DNA of 64,000 nt from Gemmatimonas phototrophica (GTDB lineage Bacteria; Gemmatimonadota; Gemmatimonadetes; Gemmatimonadales; Gemmatimonadaceae). Below, piece by piece: positions 24,026 through 33,606 of this stretch (positions are counted from its first letter, which is position 1; every line of letters starts with the position of its first letter). A model generated the notes under the pieces. The model did no database searches. It saw only the letters and a program-made list of their open reading frames with translations, and was not told where the DNA came from. Location: the NCBI GenBank assembly GCA_945869195.1, contig CAMBNV010000005.1, positions 1-64,000 of the forward strand, in the 5' to 3' direction. Position numbers and translations under genes: made by a program.

Positions 24026-25471
24026 GTGTTCCGTCATACCCAACTCTTTCTCGCGTTCGCGGCCACGGGGTGCGCCGTCGCATCCACCGCGACCCTCCCC
24101 ACGCCGCACCCAGCACCCGTCGCCACTCCGGTCACGGCGACCGTGCGCCCCGCACTGGGTGCCGGCGCGACCTCGCGACCCAACGCCGACCCGTTCCTGA
24201 GCACCTATGCACCCTTCGCCTCGCGGGCGACGGTGATCCGCAACGTGAATATTTACACGGGTGCGGGGCCCCTCATTCGGAACGGTTCGATCCTGCTGGA
24301 GGACGGCAAGATCGCCGCGGTCGGTGCCGCGGTGACTGCCCCGGCGAATGCGGTCATAATCGACGGCGAGGGCAAATACGTGACGCCCGGGCTGATCGAC
24401 ACGCACTCGCATCTGGGCGTGTACCCGGCACCGAGCACTGCGGCGCACAACGACGGCAATGAGGCCACCGCTCCGGTGACCGCGCATGTGTGGGCCGAGC
24501 ACTCCGTCTGGCCGCAGGATCCACAGTTCCCCCGCGATCTCGCCGGCGGGACCACCACGATCCAGGTGCTCCCCGGCTCGGCCAACCTGATTGGCGGGCG
24601 TAGTGTGGTGCTAAAGGTCGTGCCCTCACGTTCCGTGCAAGGGATGAAGTTCCCAGGCGCGCCCTACGGACTGAAGATGGCCTGCGGTGAGAACCCCAAG
24701 CGTGTCTATGCGAGTCGCGGACCGGCCACGCGGATGGCGAACGTCGCCGGGTATCGCGCGGCGTGGATCGGAGCGGAGTCCTACCGTCGTCGCTGGGATG
24801 CGTGGCTCGCCAAGCCCGAGGGGGACGCGCCCACCCGCGACCTCAACAACGAGACGCTGGCGGACGTGTTGCGCGGCAACATCCTCGTGCACAACCACTG
24901 CTACCAGGCAGACGAGATTATGCAGATGATCGACATCGCGAAGGAGTTCGGGTACCAGATCCGCTCCTTCCATCATGGCGTCGAGACATACAAGATTGCC
25001 GACGTGCTCGCGCGCGAGGGCATCTCGGCGTCGATCTGGTCCGACTGGGGCGGCTTTAAGATGGAAGCGCTCGACGGCATCAAGGCGAACGTCGGTCTCA
25101 CGCACGTGGCCGGAGCGCGCACCATCGTGCACTCCGACGACGCCTCCTACTCGCAGCGCTTAAATCAGGAAGCGGCCAAGTCGCTCGCCGCAGCCCGACT
25201 CGCTGGCTTGAGCATCAGCGACGAGGACGCCGTCCGGTGGATTACGATCAACGCGGCATGGGCGCTCGGCATCGATCGCCAGACCGGCTCGCTCGAGGTC
25301 GGCAAGAACGCCGACGTCGTACTCTGGTCAGCGAACCCGCTCAGCGTCTACGCGCGCACGGAGAAGGTGTGGATCGACGGCGCGATGCTCTTCGATCGCG
25401 CGGATGCAGCACAACGTTGGCGCACCGACTTCGAGCTCGGCTACGTCCCTAACGACGGAGGGCGCCGCTGA
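24026..25471 (+). CDS. Exported amidohydrolase-family protein (metal-binding)
   Basis: About 481 aa from a GTG preceded by GAGGTTGA; the lipobox-like AFAATGC suggests a lipoprotein. The fold is the composite urease/dihydroorotase type: N-terminal strands TGAGPLIRNGSILLEDGKIA, then GLIDTHSHLG with the HxH metal pair, later histidines in VHNHCYQADE and RSFHHGVE, and HSDDAS supplying the metal aspartate. Family members hydrolyse amides or cyclic amides, including dipeptides. The next gene encodes a paralogue without the metal residues and overlaps by one base, so the two probably work as a pair. Confidence 0.88.
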   Translation: MFRHTQLFLAFAATGCAVASTATLPTPHPAPVATPVTATVRPALGAGATSRPNADPFLSTYAPFASRATVIRNVNIYTGAGPLIRNGSILLEDGKIAAVGAAVTAPANAVIIDGEGKYVTPGLIDTHSHLGVYPAPSTAAHNDGNEATAPVTAHVWAEHSVWPQDPQFPRDLAGGTTTIQVLPGSANLIGGRSVVLKVVPSRSVQGMKFPGAPYGLKMACGENPKRVYASRGPATRMANVAGYRAAWIGAESYRRRWDAWLAKPEGDAPTRDLNNETLADVLRGNILVHNHCYQADEIMQMIDIAKEFGYQIRSFHHGVETYKIADVLAREGISASIWSDWGGFKMEALDGIKANVGLTHVAGARTIVHSDDASYSQRLNQEAAKSLAAARLAGLSISDEDAVRWITINAAWALGIDRQTGSLEVGKNADVVLWSANPLSVYARTEKVWIDGAMLFDRADAAQRWRTDFELGYVPNDGGRR

Positions 25472-26766
25472 TGCGCGCCATCACGATTCTGCGCCTCATG
25501 GCGCTCGCAACACTCGCGACCGGCCCGACCGCCAGCGCCCAGGTCACCGCCATCATCGGCGGCACGGTCTATCCCGTGAACGGACCACGAATCGAGAACG
25601 GGACCGTCCTCATGCGCGGCGGCAAAATCATCGCAGTCGGCACCAACGTGTTGGTCCCCGCCGATGCCGAGCGGATCGACGCGCGTGGTAAGTGGGTGAC
25701 CCCAGGATTCATCAACAGCGCCACCTCGCTCGGACTCAGCGAGGGCGGCAGTCCGCAGTTCTCTGGCGGATACAATGACACCGGGGCGCGCGCGACCGAC
25801 GGGGTCACGGCAGCATTCGAGGCGTGGAAGGGGCTCAACCCGGCCAACACCTTTATCATTCCTGCACGTCAGGAAGGCGTAACGAGCGTTCTGGTCGCGC
25901 CGACCGGCGGAATGGTGGGCGGCCAGGCCGCCGTGATCGATCTGATCGACGCCGTGGCGGCAGGCGAAATGGTGCGCCGCGCGCCGTTGGCCATGGTCGG
26001 CGATTTCGGCAATCCCCTCGGCGGTTCAACAGACTCGCGCGCCGAGTACTGGGCCAGGTGGCGCCGCCTTCTGGACGACGTCAAGGCGTATCAGGGCCGC
26101 CGAGCGGCGTACGAGGCGGGCAATACCCGCGACCTCGAGGCGTCGCGGGCGAATCTCGAAGCGCTCGGTCCCGTGGTGAGTGGGCAGATGCCGCTGTCGC
26201 TCGGGGTCGACCGGGCATCCGATATCATCGCCGCGCTCGCGTTCGCCAAGGACTACGGACTGCGTCTCTGGATCAGGGGTGGGGCCGAGGCCTGGATGGT
26301 CGCACGGGAGATCGCGGCGGCACGAGTACCAGTCTTCACCGGTGCGATGAGCAACATCCCGACCGATTTCAACTCGCTCGGCCAGCGTCAGGAGAATGCC
26401 GGGCTGTTGCGTGCGGCGGGAGTCACCGTGGTGCTGATCGGCAACGGACCCGGCGGCCCGGAGTCGTTCAATGTGAGAAACATCCGACAGGAGGCCGGGA
26501 ATGCCGTCGCGTACGGACTCTCGTGGGACGACGCGCTGCGCTCGATCACGCTGGCGCCCGCCGAGGTACTCGGGGTGGCTGGCCAGATCGGCGCAATCGC
26601 AACGGGCCTCGACGCCAATGTGGTCGTCTGGAGCGGAGATCCGTTCGAGTTCTCGTCCGTTGCCGAGCAGGTCTTCGTGCGCGGACGCACGTTTGACACG
26701 AAGAGCCGCCAACAGCAGCTCACGGAACGCTACCTGACCTTACCACCCGCGTATCGACGCCCCTGA
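25471..26766 (+). CDS. Amidohydrolase-like protein lacking the HxH metal motif
   Basis: A 431-aa exported paralogue of the preceding gene (signal ends GPTASAQ). The scaffold is conserved (GTVLMRGGKIIAVG, WVTPGFINSATSLG), but where active members have DxHxH it has NSATS, and the expected downstream histidines are not seen. It therefore probably lacks the binuclear metal centre and may be a regulatory or structural partner. Start overlaps the stop of the active paralogue (TGATG). A strong terminator follows at 26,781. Confidence 0.85.
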   Translation: MRAITILRLMALATLATGPTASAQVTAIIGGTVYPVNGPRIENGTVLMRGGKIIAVGTNVLVPADAERIDARGKWVTPGFINSATSLGLSEGGSPQFSGGYNDTGARATDGVTAAFEAWKGLNPANTFIIPARQEGVTSVLVAPTGGMVGGQAAVIDLIDAVAAGEMVRRAPLAMVGDFGNPLGGSTDSRAEYWARWRRLLDDVKAYQGRRAAYEAGNTRDLEASRANLEALGPVVSGQMPLSLGVDRASDIIAALAFAKDYGLRLWIRGGAEAWMVAREIAAARVPVFTGAMSNIPTDFNSLGQRQENAGLLRAAGVTVVLIGNGPGGPESFNVRNIRQEAGNAVAYGLSWDDALRSITLAPAEVLGVAGQIGAIATGLDANVVVWSGDPFEFSSVAEQVFVRGRTFDTKSRQQQLTERYLTLPPAYRRP

Positions 26767-26780
26767 TCGTCCTGCGTGGC

Positions 26781-26818
26781 AAAAAGCCCCGGCGCGCCTC
26801 AGCGCGCCGGGGCTTTTT
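26781..26818. terminator. Bidirectional intrinsic terminator
   Basis: A5-GCCCCGGCGCGC, short loop, GCGCGCCGGGGC-T5: a long GC stem flanked by A and T tracts that can end transcription from both sides. It separates the plus-strand amidohydrolases from the minus-strand rng-rplU-rpmA operon. Confidence 0.9.
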
Positions 26819-26855
26819 CTGGCGGATCGAACGCTCTCCATGACCCCCACACAGA

Positions 26856-26886
26856 AACGCCCCGCTCTGTGAAGCAGCGGGGCGTT
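26856..26886 (-). terminator. Hairpin after rpmA
   Basis: AACGCCCCGCT and AGCGGGGCGTT form an 11-bp perfect stem 22 bp downstream of the rpmA stop codon on the minus strand. Probably works with the stronger hairpin at 26,781-26,818. Confidence 0.65.
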
Positions 26887-26907
26887 CGTCAGGCCGACCA
26901 ATGCGCC

Positions 26908-27174
26908 TTAGGAGGCGATCGCAACCGGGTAGACGGAAATCTTGTAGCGGCTCTTGGACTTGTGCTCGAACTTCACGGCGCCTTCGATCAGCGAATAGAT
27001 CGTGTAATCCGTGCCCATCCCGACATTGTTGCCGGGGTGCCACTTGGTGCCGCACTGGCGTGCGATGATGTTGCCGGGAATCACCTTCTCCCCGCCGAAC
27101 TTCTTGATGCCGCGGTACTGCGGGTTGGAGTCGCGCCCGTTACGGGACGAACCAACGCCTTTCTTATGTGCCAT
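26908..27174 (-). CDS. rpmA: 50S ribosomal protein L27
   Basis: An 88-aa protein beginning [20 protein letters not shown] and containing [14 protein letters not shown] and HPGNNVGMG, diagnostic of L27, whose N-terminal tail reaches the peptidyl-transferase centre. No Firmicute-type leader needing cleavage is present. It lies 18 bp after rplU, the usual arrangement. Confidence 0.98.
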   Translation of the reverse strand: MAHKKGVGSSRNGRDSNPQYRGIKKFGGEKVIPGNIIARQCGTKWHPGNNVGMGTDYTIYSLIEGAVKFEHKSKSRYKISVYPVAIAS

Positions 27175-27192
27175 GGTATCCTCTTTCCCCGG

Positions 27193-27510
27193 TCAGCCGA
27201 GGGTGATGTCGCGGATCCGGACCTCGGTGTACCCCTGCCGATGGCCCTGCTTTTTCGAATAGTTTTTGCGGCGCTTGAACTTGAAGACGACGATCTTGTC
27301 GCCGAGACCGTGTTTGACGATCTCCGCGGTGACCGAGGCGCCTTTAAGCGTGGGAACGCCGACTTTCACGTTGCTGCCGTCGGACCCGAGAAGGATGTCA
27401 TTGAACTCGACCACGGCACCGGCATCACCCAAGAGGGTGGGCAGTCGGAGGGTCGTGCCCTTCTCAGCGCGGAACTGTTTGCCGCCGGAGCGGAAGATTG
27501 CGTACGACAT
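27193..27510 (-). CDS. rplU: 50S ribosomal protein L21
   Basis: A 105-aa protein, [20 protein letters not shown] at the start and [18 protein letters not shown] near the end, the highly conserved 23S-rRNA-binding signature of L21. It precedes rpmA by 18 bp and follows rng by about 100 bp on the same strand. Confidence 0.98.
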   Translation of the reverse strand: MSYAIFRSGGKQFRAEKGTTLRLPTLLGDAGAVVEFNDILLGSDGSNVKVGVPTLKGASVTAEIVKHGLGDKIVVFKFKRRKNYSKKQGHRQGYTEVRIRDITLG

Positions 27511-27611
27511 GGTGAACGGCTCGGGTGATACGGTTTTCGATGCGAGCCGAGAAAACTATCCGATTGTCAGGTGCCGGTCAAGTGGCGACGCGACGCGAGA
27601 GTGCATGGCCG

Positions 27612-29243
27612 CTACGCCACCGCGTACTGGCTCGTGATGTCCCGCCCCGCCCCCTTCACCAGCATCTTGAACTCGTCCGGCTTGAGCAGGGGGTCGTCAC
27701 GCAGTTCGACGGAAAAGCCGAGCCCCTTTTCGAGGCGCCTGATCAGCTCCTTCTCCTCCTCGAGGACATACATCACGGTATCGGGATGCAGCTTCACCAC
27801 GAGAGCATCGCGGCGCCCTTCGCTTGCGACTCGACGCACCGCACGTTCCATCCGTCTCACGATTGTTTCCGCCGTGAAGACACGACCGGTCCCGCTGCAG
27901 ACCGGACAGGCTTCGGTCATCGCATGTAAGTGGCTCTGCCGCACGCGCTGGCGCGTCATCTCGATCAGGCCCAGGTCGCTCACGGCGAAGGCCTTGGTCC
28001 GAGCGCGATCACGAGTCAGGTGCATGCGCAGTTCCTGCAACACCTTGTCGCGGTTCGCCTTGGTCTCCATGTCGATGAAGTCACACACGATGATGCCGCC
28101 AACGTCGCGCAATCGCAGTTGCCGCGCGATCTCGCGCGCCGCCTCAACATTCGTCTTGGTGACGGTCTTCTCCGGATCCTTCTTGCCCGTGAATCGCCCG
28201 GTGTTCACGTCGATCGAGATGAGCGCTTCGGTCGGTTCGATGATCAGGTACCCGCCACTCGGTAGGTCACAGCGCCGCTTGAAGAGGTCGCGGATCTCTG
28301 TCTCGACGCCCTCCTTGTCGAACAGCGGCACCTTGTCCTCGTACAGATTCACGCGATCGATCAGCTCGGGCGCGATGCCCTCGAGATACTCGACGATCTC
28401 GTTATAGACCTGTTTCGAATCGACGGTGAGGCGGTCGATCTTTGTCGTGAAAAGATCGCGAATGATCCCGCGCGTGAGGGATGTCTCGCGGTGGAGCAAC
28501 TTGGGTGCGTTGCCGACAAACTTCGTCTTCTTGTTGATCTTCTGCCACTGACCGATCAGGGTCTCGAGCTCGCGCCTAAACGTCTCCTGCGTGACGTCCT
28601 CGCCGACCGTCCGCACGATCACGCCACCCGAATCCTTAGGCAACACGGTCTGGACCTGCTCGCGCAGCCGCTGACGTTCCGCGCGTTCACCGATCTTGCG
28701 ACTGACGCCGACGCGTGAGGCGAACGGCATGTAGACGAGAAAGCGGCCGGCCATCGACACCTGCGCCGTGACGCGCGGTCCCTTGGTCGAGATCGGTTCC
28801 TTGGACACCTGGCAGATGAGTGACTGGCCGCGCTTAAGCACGTCCTCGATCTTGGGCGGATCATTCCGCCGGCGTCGGCCACCACCGCCACGACGGGGCT
28901 TCTTCGCGGGCTCGGGGGCCTCCTCGACGGAAGCGCCCTCGGCCGCGGGGTCGTCGACGTCGTCCGCCTCGTCCTGTTCTCCGGCGTCCTCGTCGTCGTC
29001 ATCGTCCCCGTCCTCGTCGTACACGAGGTCGGAGTTATGAAGGAATGCGCTCTTTTCGGTGCCGATGTTTACGAACGCCGCCTGGAGACCCGGCAGTACC
29101 GCCTCGACCTTCCCGAGATAGATGTCGCCGACCATCCGCTTATTCTCTGGACGTTCGACCTTCAGTTCAACGAGCTGTTCGTCCTCGAGTATCGCGACGC
29201 GCACTTCGCGCTGCGTCGCGCTGATCAAAATCTCGCGCTTCAT
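27612..29243 (-). CDS. rng: Ribonuclease E/G family endoribonuclease
   Basis: A 543-aa enzyme; the ATG at 29,243 (MKREILISATQREVRVAIL) is the standard start, and the frame to 29,345 adds unrelated residues. An S1 RNA-binding region (DIYLGKVEAVLPGLQAAF) is interrupted by a long insert of acidic residues followed by a Gly/Arg-rich basic patch. The catalytic part contains ISIDVNTGRF, GIIVCDFIDM with the metal-binding aspartate, and a zinc-link CPVCSGTG. It processes rRNA and decays mRNA by 5'-end-sensed cleavage. Cotranscription with rplU and rpmA is the common layout. Confidence 0.93.
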   Translation of the reverse strand: MKREILISATQREVRVAILEDEQLVELKVERPENKRMVGDIYLGKVEAVLPGLQAAFVNIGTEKSAFLHNSDLVYDEDGDDDDDEDAGEQDEADDVDDPAAEGASVEEAPEPAKKPRRGGGGRRRRNDPPKIEDVLKRGQSLICQVSKEPISTKGPRVTAQVSMAGRFLVYMPFASRVGVSRKIGERAERQRLREQVQTVLPKDSGGVIVRTVGEDVTQETFRRELETLIGQWQKINKKTKFVGNAPKLLHRETSLTRGIIRDLFTTKIDRLTVDSKQVYNEIVEYLEGIAPELIDRVNLYEDKVPLFDKEGVETEIRDLFKRRCDLPSGGYLIIEPTEALISIDVNTGRFTGKKDPEKTVTKTNVEAAREIARQLRLRDVGGIIVCDFIDMETKANRDKVLQELRMHLTRDRARTKAFAVSDLGLIEMTRQRVRQSHLHAMTEACPVCSGTGRVFTAETIVRRMERAVRRVASEGRRDALVVKLHPDTVMYVLEEEKELIRRLEKGLGFSVELRDDPLLKPDEFKMLVKGAGRDITSQYAVA

Positions 29244-29533
29244 GTGTACCGGCGGCTGGTGAGCCCGCGGACCCGCTCCGAATCGTCCACGCGGCAACCG
29301 CCCGGTCGTTTGCGCTGGTCCACCCCTGGGGAGTGATCCGAGCAACCGGGAAGCGTCGGCGCAGCGTGCGATCCATCATGGATGCTGGTTCCGAGAGATG
29401 CCGGGACGCGGGGCCCCGGCAGACAATGCGCCCCGCGGACCGCCGGGGCGCCGAAATAACTTGGTCTCTGTATGGGTACTATGCGTTCCGGCCCCGCGCA
29501 ACGGACCGGGGGCGGTCGGCCCTACTGCCACCA

Positions 29534-30745
29534 CTAGAGCCCCGCGATCAGGTGCCTCGCGATGACGATGCGCTGAATCTCCGATGTGCCCTCGCCAATC
29601 TCGCCGATCTTCGCGTCGCGCATCATCCGCTCGACCGGATAGTCCTTCGTGTAGCCGTAGCCGCCGTGCAGCTGGATCGCTTTGACGGTATTGCGCATCG
29701 CGAGTTCGGAGGTGAAGAGCTTCGCGATCGCCGCCTCCTTCCCATACGGATGTCCGTGCTGCGCGAGCCAGGCCGCGTGGTACACCAGGTGGCGTCCTGC
29801 CTCCAGCTCGGTCGCCATATCGGACAGCTGAAAATGCACACCCTGGAACTCCGCAATCCGCCGGCCGAACTGTTTCCGCTCACTGGTGTACTTCACTGCC
29901 TCCTCGAACGACCCCTGCGCAACGCCAAGGGAGAGGGCCGCGATGCCGATGCGACCAGCGTCGAGTGTCTTCATAAAGTTACCGAAGCCCTTCCCCTCCT
30001 CTCCGATTCGATTCTCGACCGGGACCTCGACATCCTCGAAGATGAGTTCGCGGGTATCGGAGGCACGCCAGCCCAGCTTGTCCTCCTTCTTGCCGGAGCG
30101 GAAACCCCGCATCGGCGCGATGTCAGGATCGTGCCCGACGCCAAGATCCCGCACGCGCTCGAGATCGCAGCAGTCCTTGGTGACGACGAAGCTGGAAATT
30201 CCCTTCGTTCCCTTGCCTGGGTTCGTCACGGCGGTGATGACGAAGCTCTCTCCGACGCCACCGTGTGTGATGAACCGCTTGGTTCCATTCAGGAGGTAAT
30301 GGCTTCCCTTCTTCACCGCCGTGGTCTTGGTCCCGCCGGCATCCGACCCCGCATCAGGCTCGGTCAGGCCAAAACCGCCAAGGATCCGACCGCTGGCAAG
30401 GCGCGGAACGAAACGGCGCTTCTGCTCCTCGGTGCCGAAGTTCACGATTGGCGAGGTCCCCAGCGTCGTGTGAGCCGAAATCGTGATTGAGTGCGAGGCG
30501 CAGACGCGCGCGAGTTCTTCAATCGCGATGATGAAGCTGATGGTATCGAGCCCGGAGCCACCGAGCTCCTCGGACCAGGGGATCCCGAGGAGACCGAGGT
30601 CGGCCATCTTCTTTACATTTGCCCAAGGGAACTCCTGGGTGTCGTCGAACTGCCGCGCGACCGGCGCGACCTCTTCGCGAGCAAACGCACGGACCATCTC
30701 CCGCGTGGCGAGGTGGTGGTCCTGAAAATAGATCGAGTCGTGCAT
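29534..30745 (-). CDS. Acyl-CoA dehydrogenase
   Basis: A 403-aa FAD enzyme starting at the ATG at 30,745. Features: [15 protein letters not shown] (flavin/substrate loop), [15 protein letters not shown], the helical C-terminal domain with [20 protein letters not shown], and a [19 protein letters not shown] block whose glycine-flanked region precedes the catalytic base, followed by GEGTSEIQR. It oxidises acyl-CoA to trans-2-enoyl-CoA, passing electrons to ETF. No other beta-oxidation gene is adjacent. Confidence 0.95.
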   Translation of the reverse strand: MHDSIYFQDHHLATREMVRAFAREEVAPVARQFDDTQEFPWANVKKMADLGLLGIPWSEELGGSGLDTISFIIAIEELARVCASHSITISAHTTLGTSPIVNFGTEEQKRRFVPRLASGRILGGFGLTEPDAGSDAGGTKTTAVKKGSHYLLNGTKRFITHGGVGESFVITAVTNPGKGTKGISSFVVTKDCCDLERVRDLGVGHDPDIAPMRGFRSGKKEDKLGWRASDTRELIFEDVEVPVENRIGEEGKGFGNFMKTLDAGRIGIAALSLGVAQGSFEEAVKYTSERKQFGRRIAEFQGVHFQLSDMATELEAGRHLVYHAAWLAQHGHPYGKEAAIAKLFTSELAMRNTVKAIQLHGGYGYTKDYPVERMMRDAKIGEIGEGTSEIQRIVIARHLIAGL

Positions 30746-30819
30746 GACCGGAGGCTGATGGAGAGGAGAGGCACGCGCGCCGAACTTCGGCACCCTACCG
30801 CCGCGTAATACAGTGCAGT

Positions 30820-32463
30820 CTATGGTGCCTTCGCACGGAACACTTGGGTGAGCGGCTGTCCGTCGAGGCGCTCGGCGGGGCGAATACCCAAGAGCTGGGC
30901 CAGCGTCGGGGCGATGTCCACGACGCGGGCAGCTCCGGTGATGCGTCCCCGAGTAAACGGCGCACCCCAGAAGATGATCGGAACATTCGTGTCGTAATCG
31001 TGCGGTGATCCGTGGGTCGCCGTGCTGCCCCGGCCAAAGTAGCTATAGGGGTCGAGCGTGATCGTAGCGATCACATCGCCCCCCGGGCGGAACGTGTGTA
31101 GCCAGCGACGTGCGATCGGGTCATTGACCGTGTCCGCCGTCGCCAGGTCGTCGATCACGTCCACCCGAGCCACCCCGCGAATCCGTCGTGCCTCCCGGGC
31201 AAAGAGGCGGGCCGCCACGCGCACCTCCGCCTCCTGGCCCACAACCCTTGATCGGTCGACTTCAAAGGTCTGACCGTCAAAGCGAAACGCGCCCGATTCC
31301 ATACGAGCACGGCGCACGACCGGCGACACGGCGTCGAGTGCGGCATTGAACGCTTCGCGGTATACGCGGGTGGCACGCGCATTGTCGCCCCAACTCGACC
31401 GCACATCGGGACTCGGTGCGACGCCATGGTCGGACGTGAGGACCACGACGATCCGGTCAGCACCGCGGAGGGCCACGAGGGAGTCCAAGAAGGCGCCGAG
31501 CGCGCGGTCGACACGCAGCACCTGATCGTGCAGCTCACGCGAGTCGGGTCCCCAGCGGTGCCCCACGGCGTCCGTGGTCGACAGGGAGATCGCAAGCAGG
31601 TCAGTCTGCGGCCCGGCTCCGAGGTCCATGGCTCGGACTCCCCGCCAGGCGAAGTCGAGTGTGAACTCGTCCATCGCGGGGAAACCGAGTATCGCGCCGC
31701 GCACGCGGATCCCGTCTTCAGGAATGACGTGGGGAAAGTTCACCTCGCCACTCACCATTTCACCGGGTGTTGAGTCCCGCTCTGGGTACGCCGCAAGTGG
31801 CAGGAGGGGCGTCCAGATAGCGCCCGCATACCGCTGGACACGGTCTTCCGCGTTGTACTCCTGTACCCAGGTCGGCAGCGAGTCTGCGTACCACGAGCTC
31901 GTGACAAAGGCACCGGCATCAGCTCCATACCAGAAGACCGGAAGCTTCGCACGACCGATCGGCAGGATTGCCGAGCGATCCTTGCGGGAGACCGACAGTA
32001 CCCTCGTCCGCGGATCAGCCGCCCGCATCCAATCCGCAAGCGCGGTTCCTTTGAATCGGAACGGTGAAGCGCCCAGTCCGGCGGAGCCGACGAGCGGCGC
32101 ATCTACCGTACTGACCCCGTCGCTGTTCGCCACGATGCCGGTCGAATACGGGAACCGCCCCGAGAGCATCGATGCATGCCCCGGCGCGGTCTCGGTGATC
32201 GCATGGTCCTGCACCCCCTGGGGGGCGAAGGCGCCCTCGTCCATGAGGCGCCGGAGGCCACCGGTGAGTTGGGAATCCCAGCGCGTGAGGTAGTCGGGCC
32301 GGAGCTGGTCGATCGCGATGAAGACCACGAGAGCCGGCGGTCCCGCGACCGAACCAGGGGCAGCCTGCGCCCAGACGGGCGCGACGGCCGCTCCCAGGGC
32401 GGCAGCGACAACGGCAGCGGTGCCCGCAAGGGAAGAAATAGCGGCGGGTCGAGCGAAACGCAT
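30820..32463 (-). CDS. Exported alkaline-phosphatase-fold phosphodiesterase/phosphatase
   Basis: A 547-aa exported enzyme (signal ends PVWAQAA). Metal and nucleophile signatures: [15 protein letters not shown] (metal aspartate), [14 protein letters not shown] (nucleophilic threonine), [16 protein letters not shown] and [13 protein letters not shown] (metal-binding Asp/His). The order fits the PafA/NPP-type phosphatase family acting on phosphate mono- or diesters in the periplasm. It probably helps in phosphate scavenging; no Pho-box was searched for. Confidence 0.9.
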   Translation of the reverse strand: MRFARPAAISSLAGTAAVVAAALGAAVAPVWAQAAPGSVAGPPALVVFIAIDQLRPDYLTRWDSQLTGGLRRLMDEGAFAPQGVQDHAITETAPGHASMLSGRFPYSTGIVANSDGVSTVDAPLVGSAGLGASPFRFKGTALADWMRAADPRTRVLSVSRKDRSAILPIGRAKLPVFWYGADAGAFVTSSWYADSLPTWVQEYNAEDRVQRYAGAIWTPLLPLAAYPERDSTPGEMVSGEVNFPHVIPEDGIRVRGAILGFPAMDEFTLDFAWRGVRAMDLGAGPQTDLLAISLSTTDAVGHRWGPDSRELHDQVLRVDRALGAFLDSLVALRGADRIVVVLTSDHGVAPSPDVRSSWGDNARATRVYREAFNAALDAVSPVVRRARMESGAFRFDGQTFEVDRSRVVGQEAEVRVAARLFAREARRIRGVARVDVIDDLATADTVNDPIARRWLHTFRPGGDVIATITLDPYSYFGRGSTATHGSPHDYDTNVPIIFWGAPFTRGRITGAARVVDIAPTLAQLLGIRPAERLDGQPLTQVFRAKAP

Positions 32464-32583
32464 ATTATCGAGGAGTTAGGGACAGCAAGAAGATACCCCG
32501 TTAATGGCGGGTTGGACTAGTTGCTATCGGCGGTTTGGTGCTGCACCTTCCCATTTTCCAGCCACCCCTAATATACGAGCCGC

Positions 32584-33606
32584 ATGGCCATCTCCCTCTC
32601 CGATCTTCCAGTCTGGCGCAACCTGATGGCGCGCACCGCTCTCTGGTACCTGATCGTCGGCGCTCTCTTCTATCTGCTGCGCGATATCGTGCCGGCGGGC
32701 ACCGGACTCTTCGCTGCAACGCAGCTGAAAGAGATTATCCGCGGCACTTCGACGGCGCTAAGTTCACCGTCTCCGCTGCCAACGGCGGTCGGCGCGTCGA
32801 TCGCGATGTTGTCGGCCTTCGTCACCGCGTTGCCCGTGGCGTGGATCTACACGCTCACGCGTCGAAAAAAGGGATACCAGCAGTCGGTCGTTCAGACCTA
32901 CCTGATCCTTCCGGTGGTGGCGGCGGCCATCGTCGTCCTGGTCAAGACGTCGGTCGAGCTCGCCTTCTCGCTGGGTGGCATCGTGGCCGCGGTACGGTTC
33001 CGGACCTCGCTCGATGACAGCAAGGATGCCGCTGGCATCTTCGTGGTTATCGGCATCGGCATGGCGGCCGGTGTCGCTCCAGAAGTCGCGTGGGTGATCT
33101 CTATCGGATTCAATGTGCTCATGGTCGGCATCTGGAGGAGCGACTTCGGAAAGCCGACGGCACTCGAGGGAAAAGAGGCGGAGCGGAAGCTCGAACGGGC
33201 GCTTGAGACGGCGAATCGCACGGGCATGTTCTTGGCTCGCATGGACGAGGAGGTCTTGAAATCAATGTCGCAGGATCAGCTCGAGGCGCTCGCCGACCGC
33301 GCGTGGCGCCGGCACAAACGCAATGACCCTGACCAGGCGGAGAGCGACTCGTTGACCTCGGAGCGTCCGAGCTTCGGGAATTTGCTCCGGATTCGAACGG
33401 TGGACGTCGAGCGGGCGCGGGCGGTCTGCGAGCCCTGCTTCGCGACACTATTCAGTAATTGGATGTACCTTGGAAGCGTCAGCGAGCATGACATCCGCGT
33501 ATTGGAGTACGGAGTTACAATGTTGGATACTGTGACCCCAGGCGTTGTCACGGACGACCTCAATGGATTCCCCGACTCGCCGCTCCGCGGCGTGGAGATC
33601 AGATGA
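32584..33606 (+). CDS. DUF4956 membrane protein
   Basis: A 340-aa protein with four hydrophobic segments in the first 190 residues and the DUF4956 signature GGIVAAVRFRTSLDDSKDA followed by IFVVIGIGMAAGV. The C-terminal 140 residues are cytoplasmic, with a charged helical stretch. DUF4956 proteins often sit beside CotH-like or VTC-domain (polyphosphate polymerase-type) genes; here a CotH-like gene overlaps by 4 bp. Biochemical function is unknown. Confidence 0.88.
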   Translation: MAISLSDLPVWRNLMARTALWYLIVGALFYLLRDIVPAGTGLFAATQLKEIIRGTSTALSSPSPLPTAVGASIAMLSAFVTALPVAWIYTLTRRKKGYQQSVVQTYLILPVVAAAIVVLVKTSVELAFSLGGIVAAVRFRTSLDDSKDAAGIFVVIGIGMAAGVAPEVAWVISIGFNVLMVGIWRSDFGKPTALEGKEAERKLERALETANRTGMFLARMDEEVLKSMSQDQLEALADRAWRRHKRNDPDQAESDSLTSERPSFGNLLRIRTVDVERARAVCEPCFATLFSNWMYLGSVSEHDIRVLEYGVTMLDTVTPGVVTDDLNGFPDSPLRGVEIR

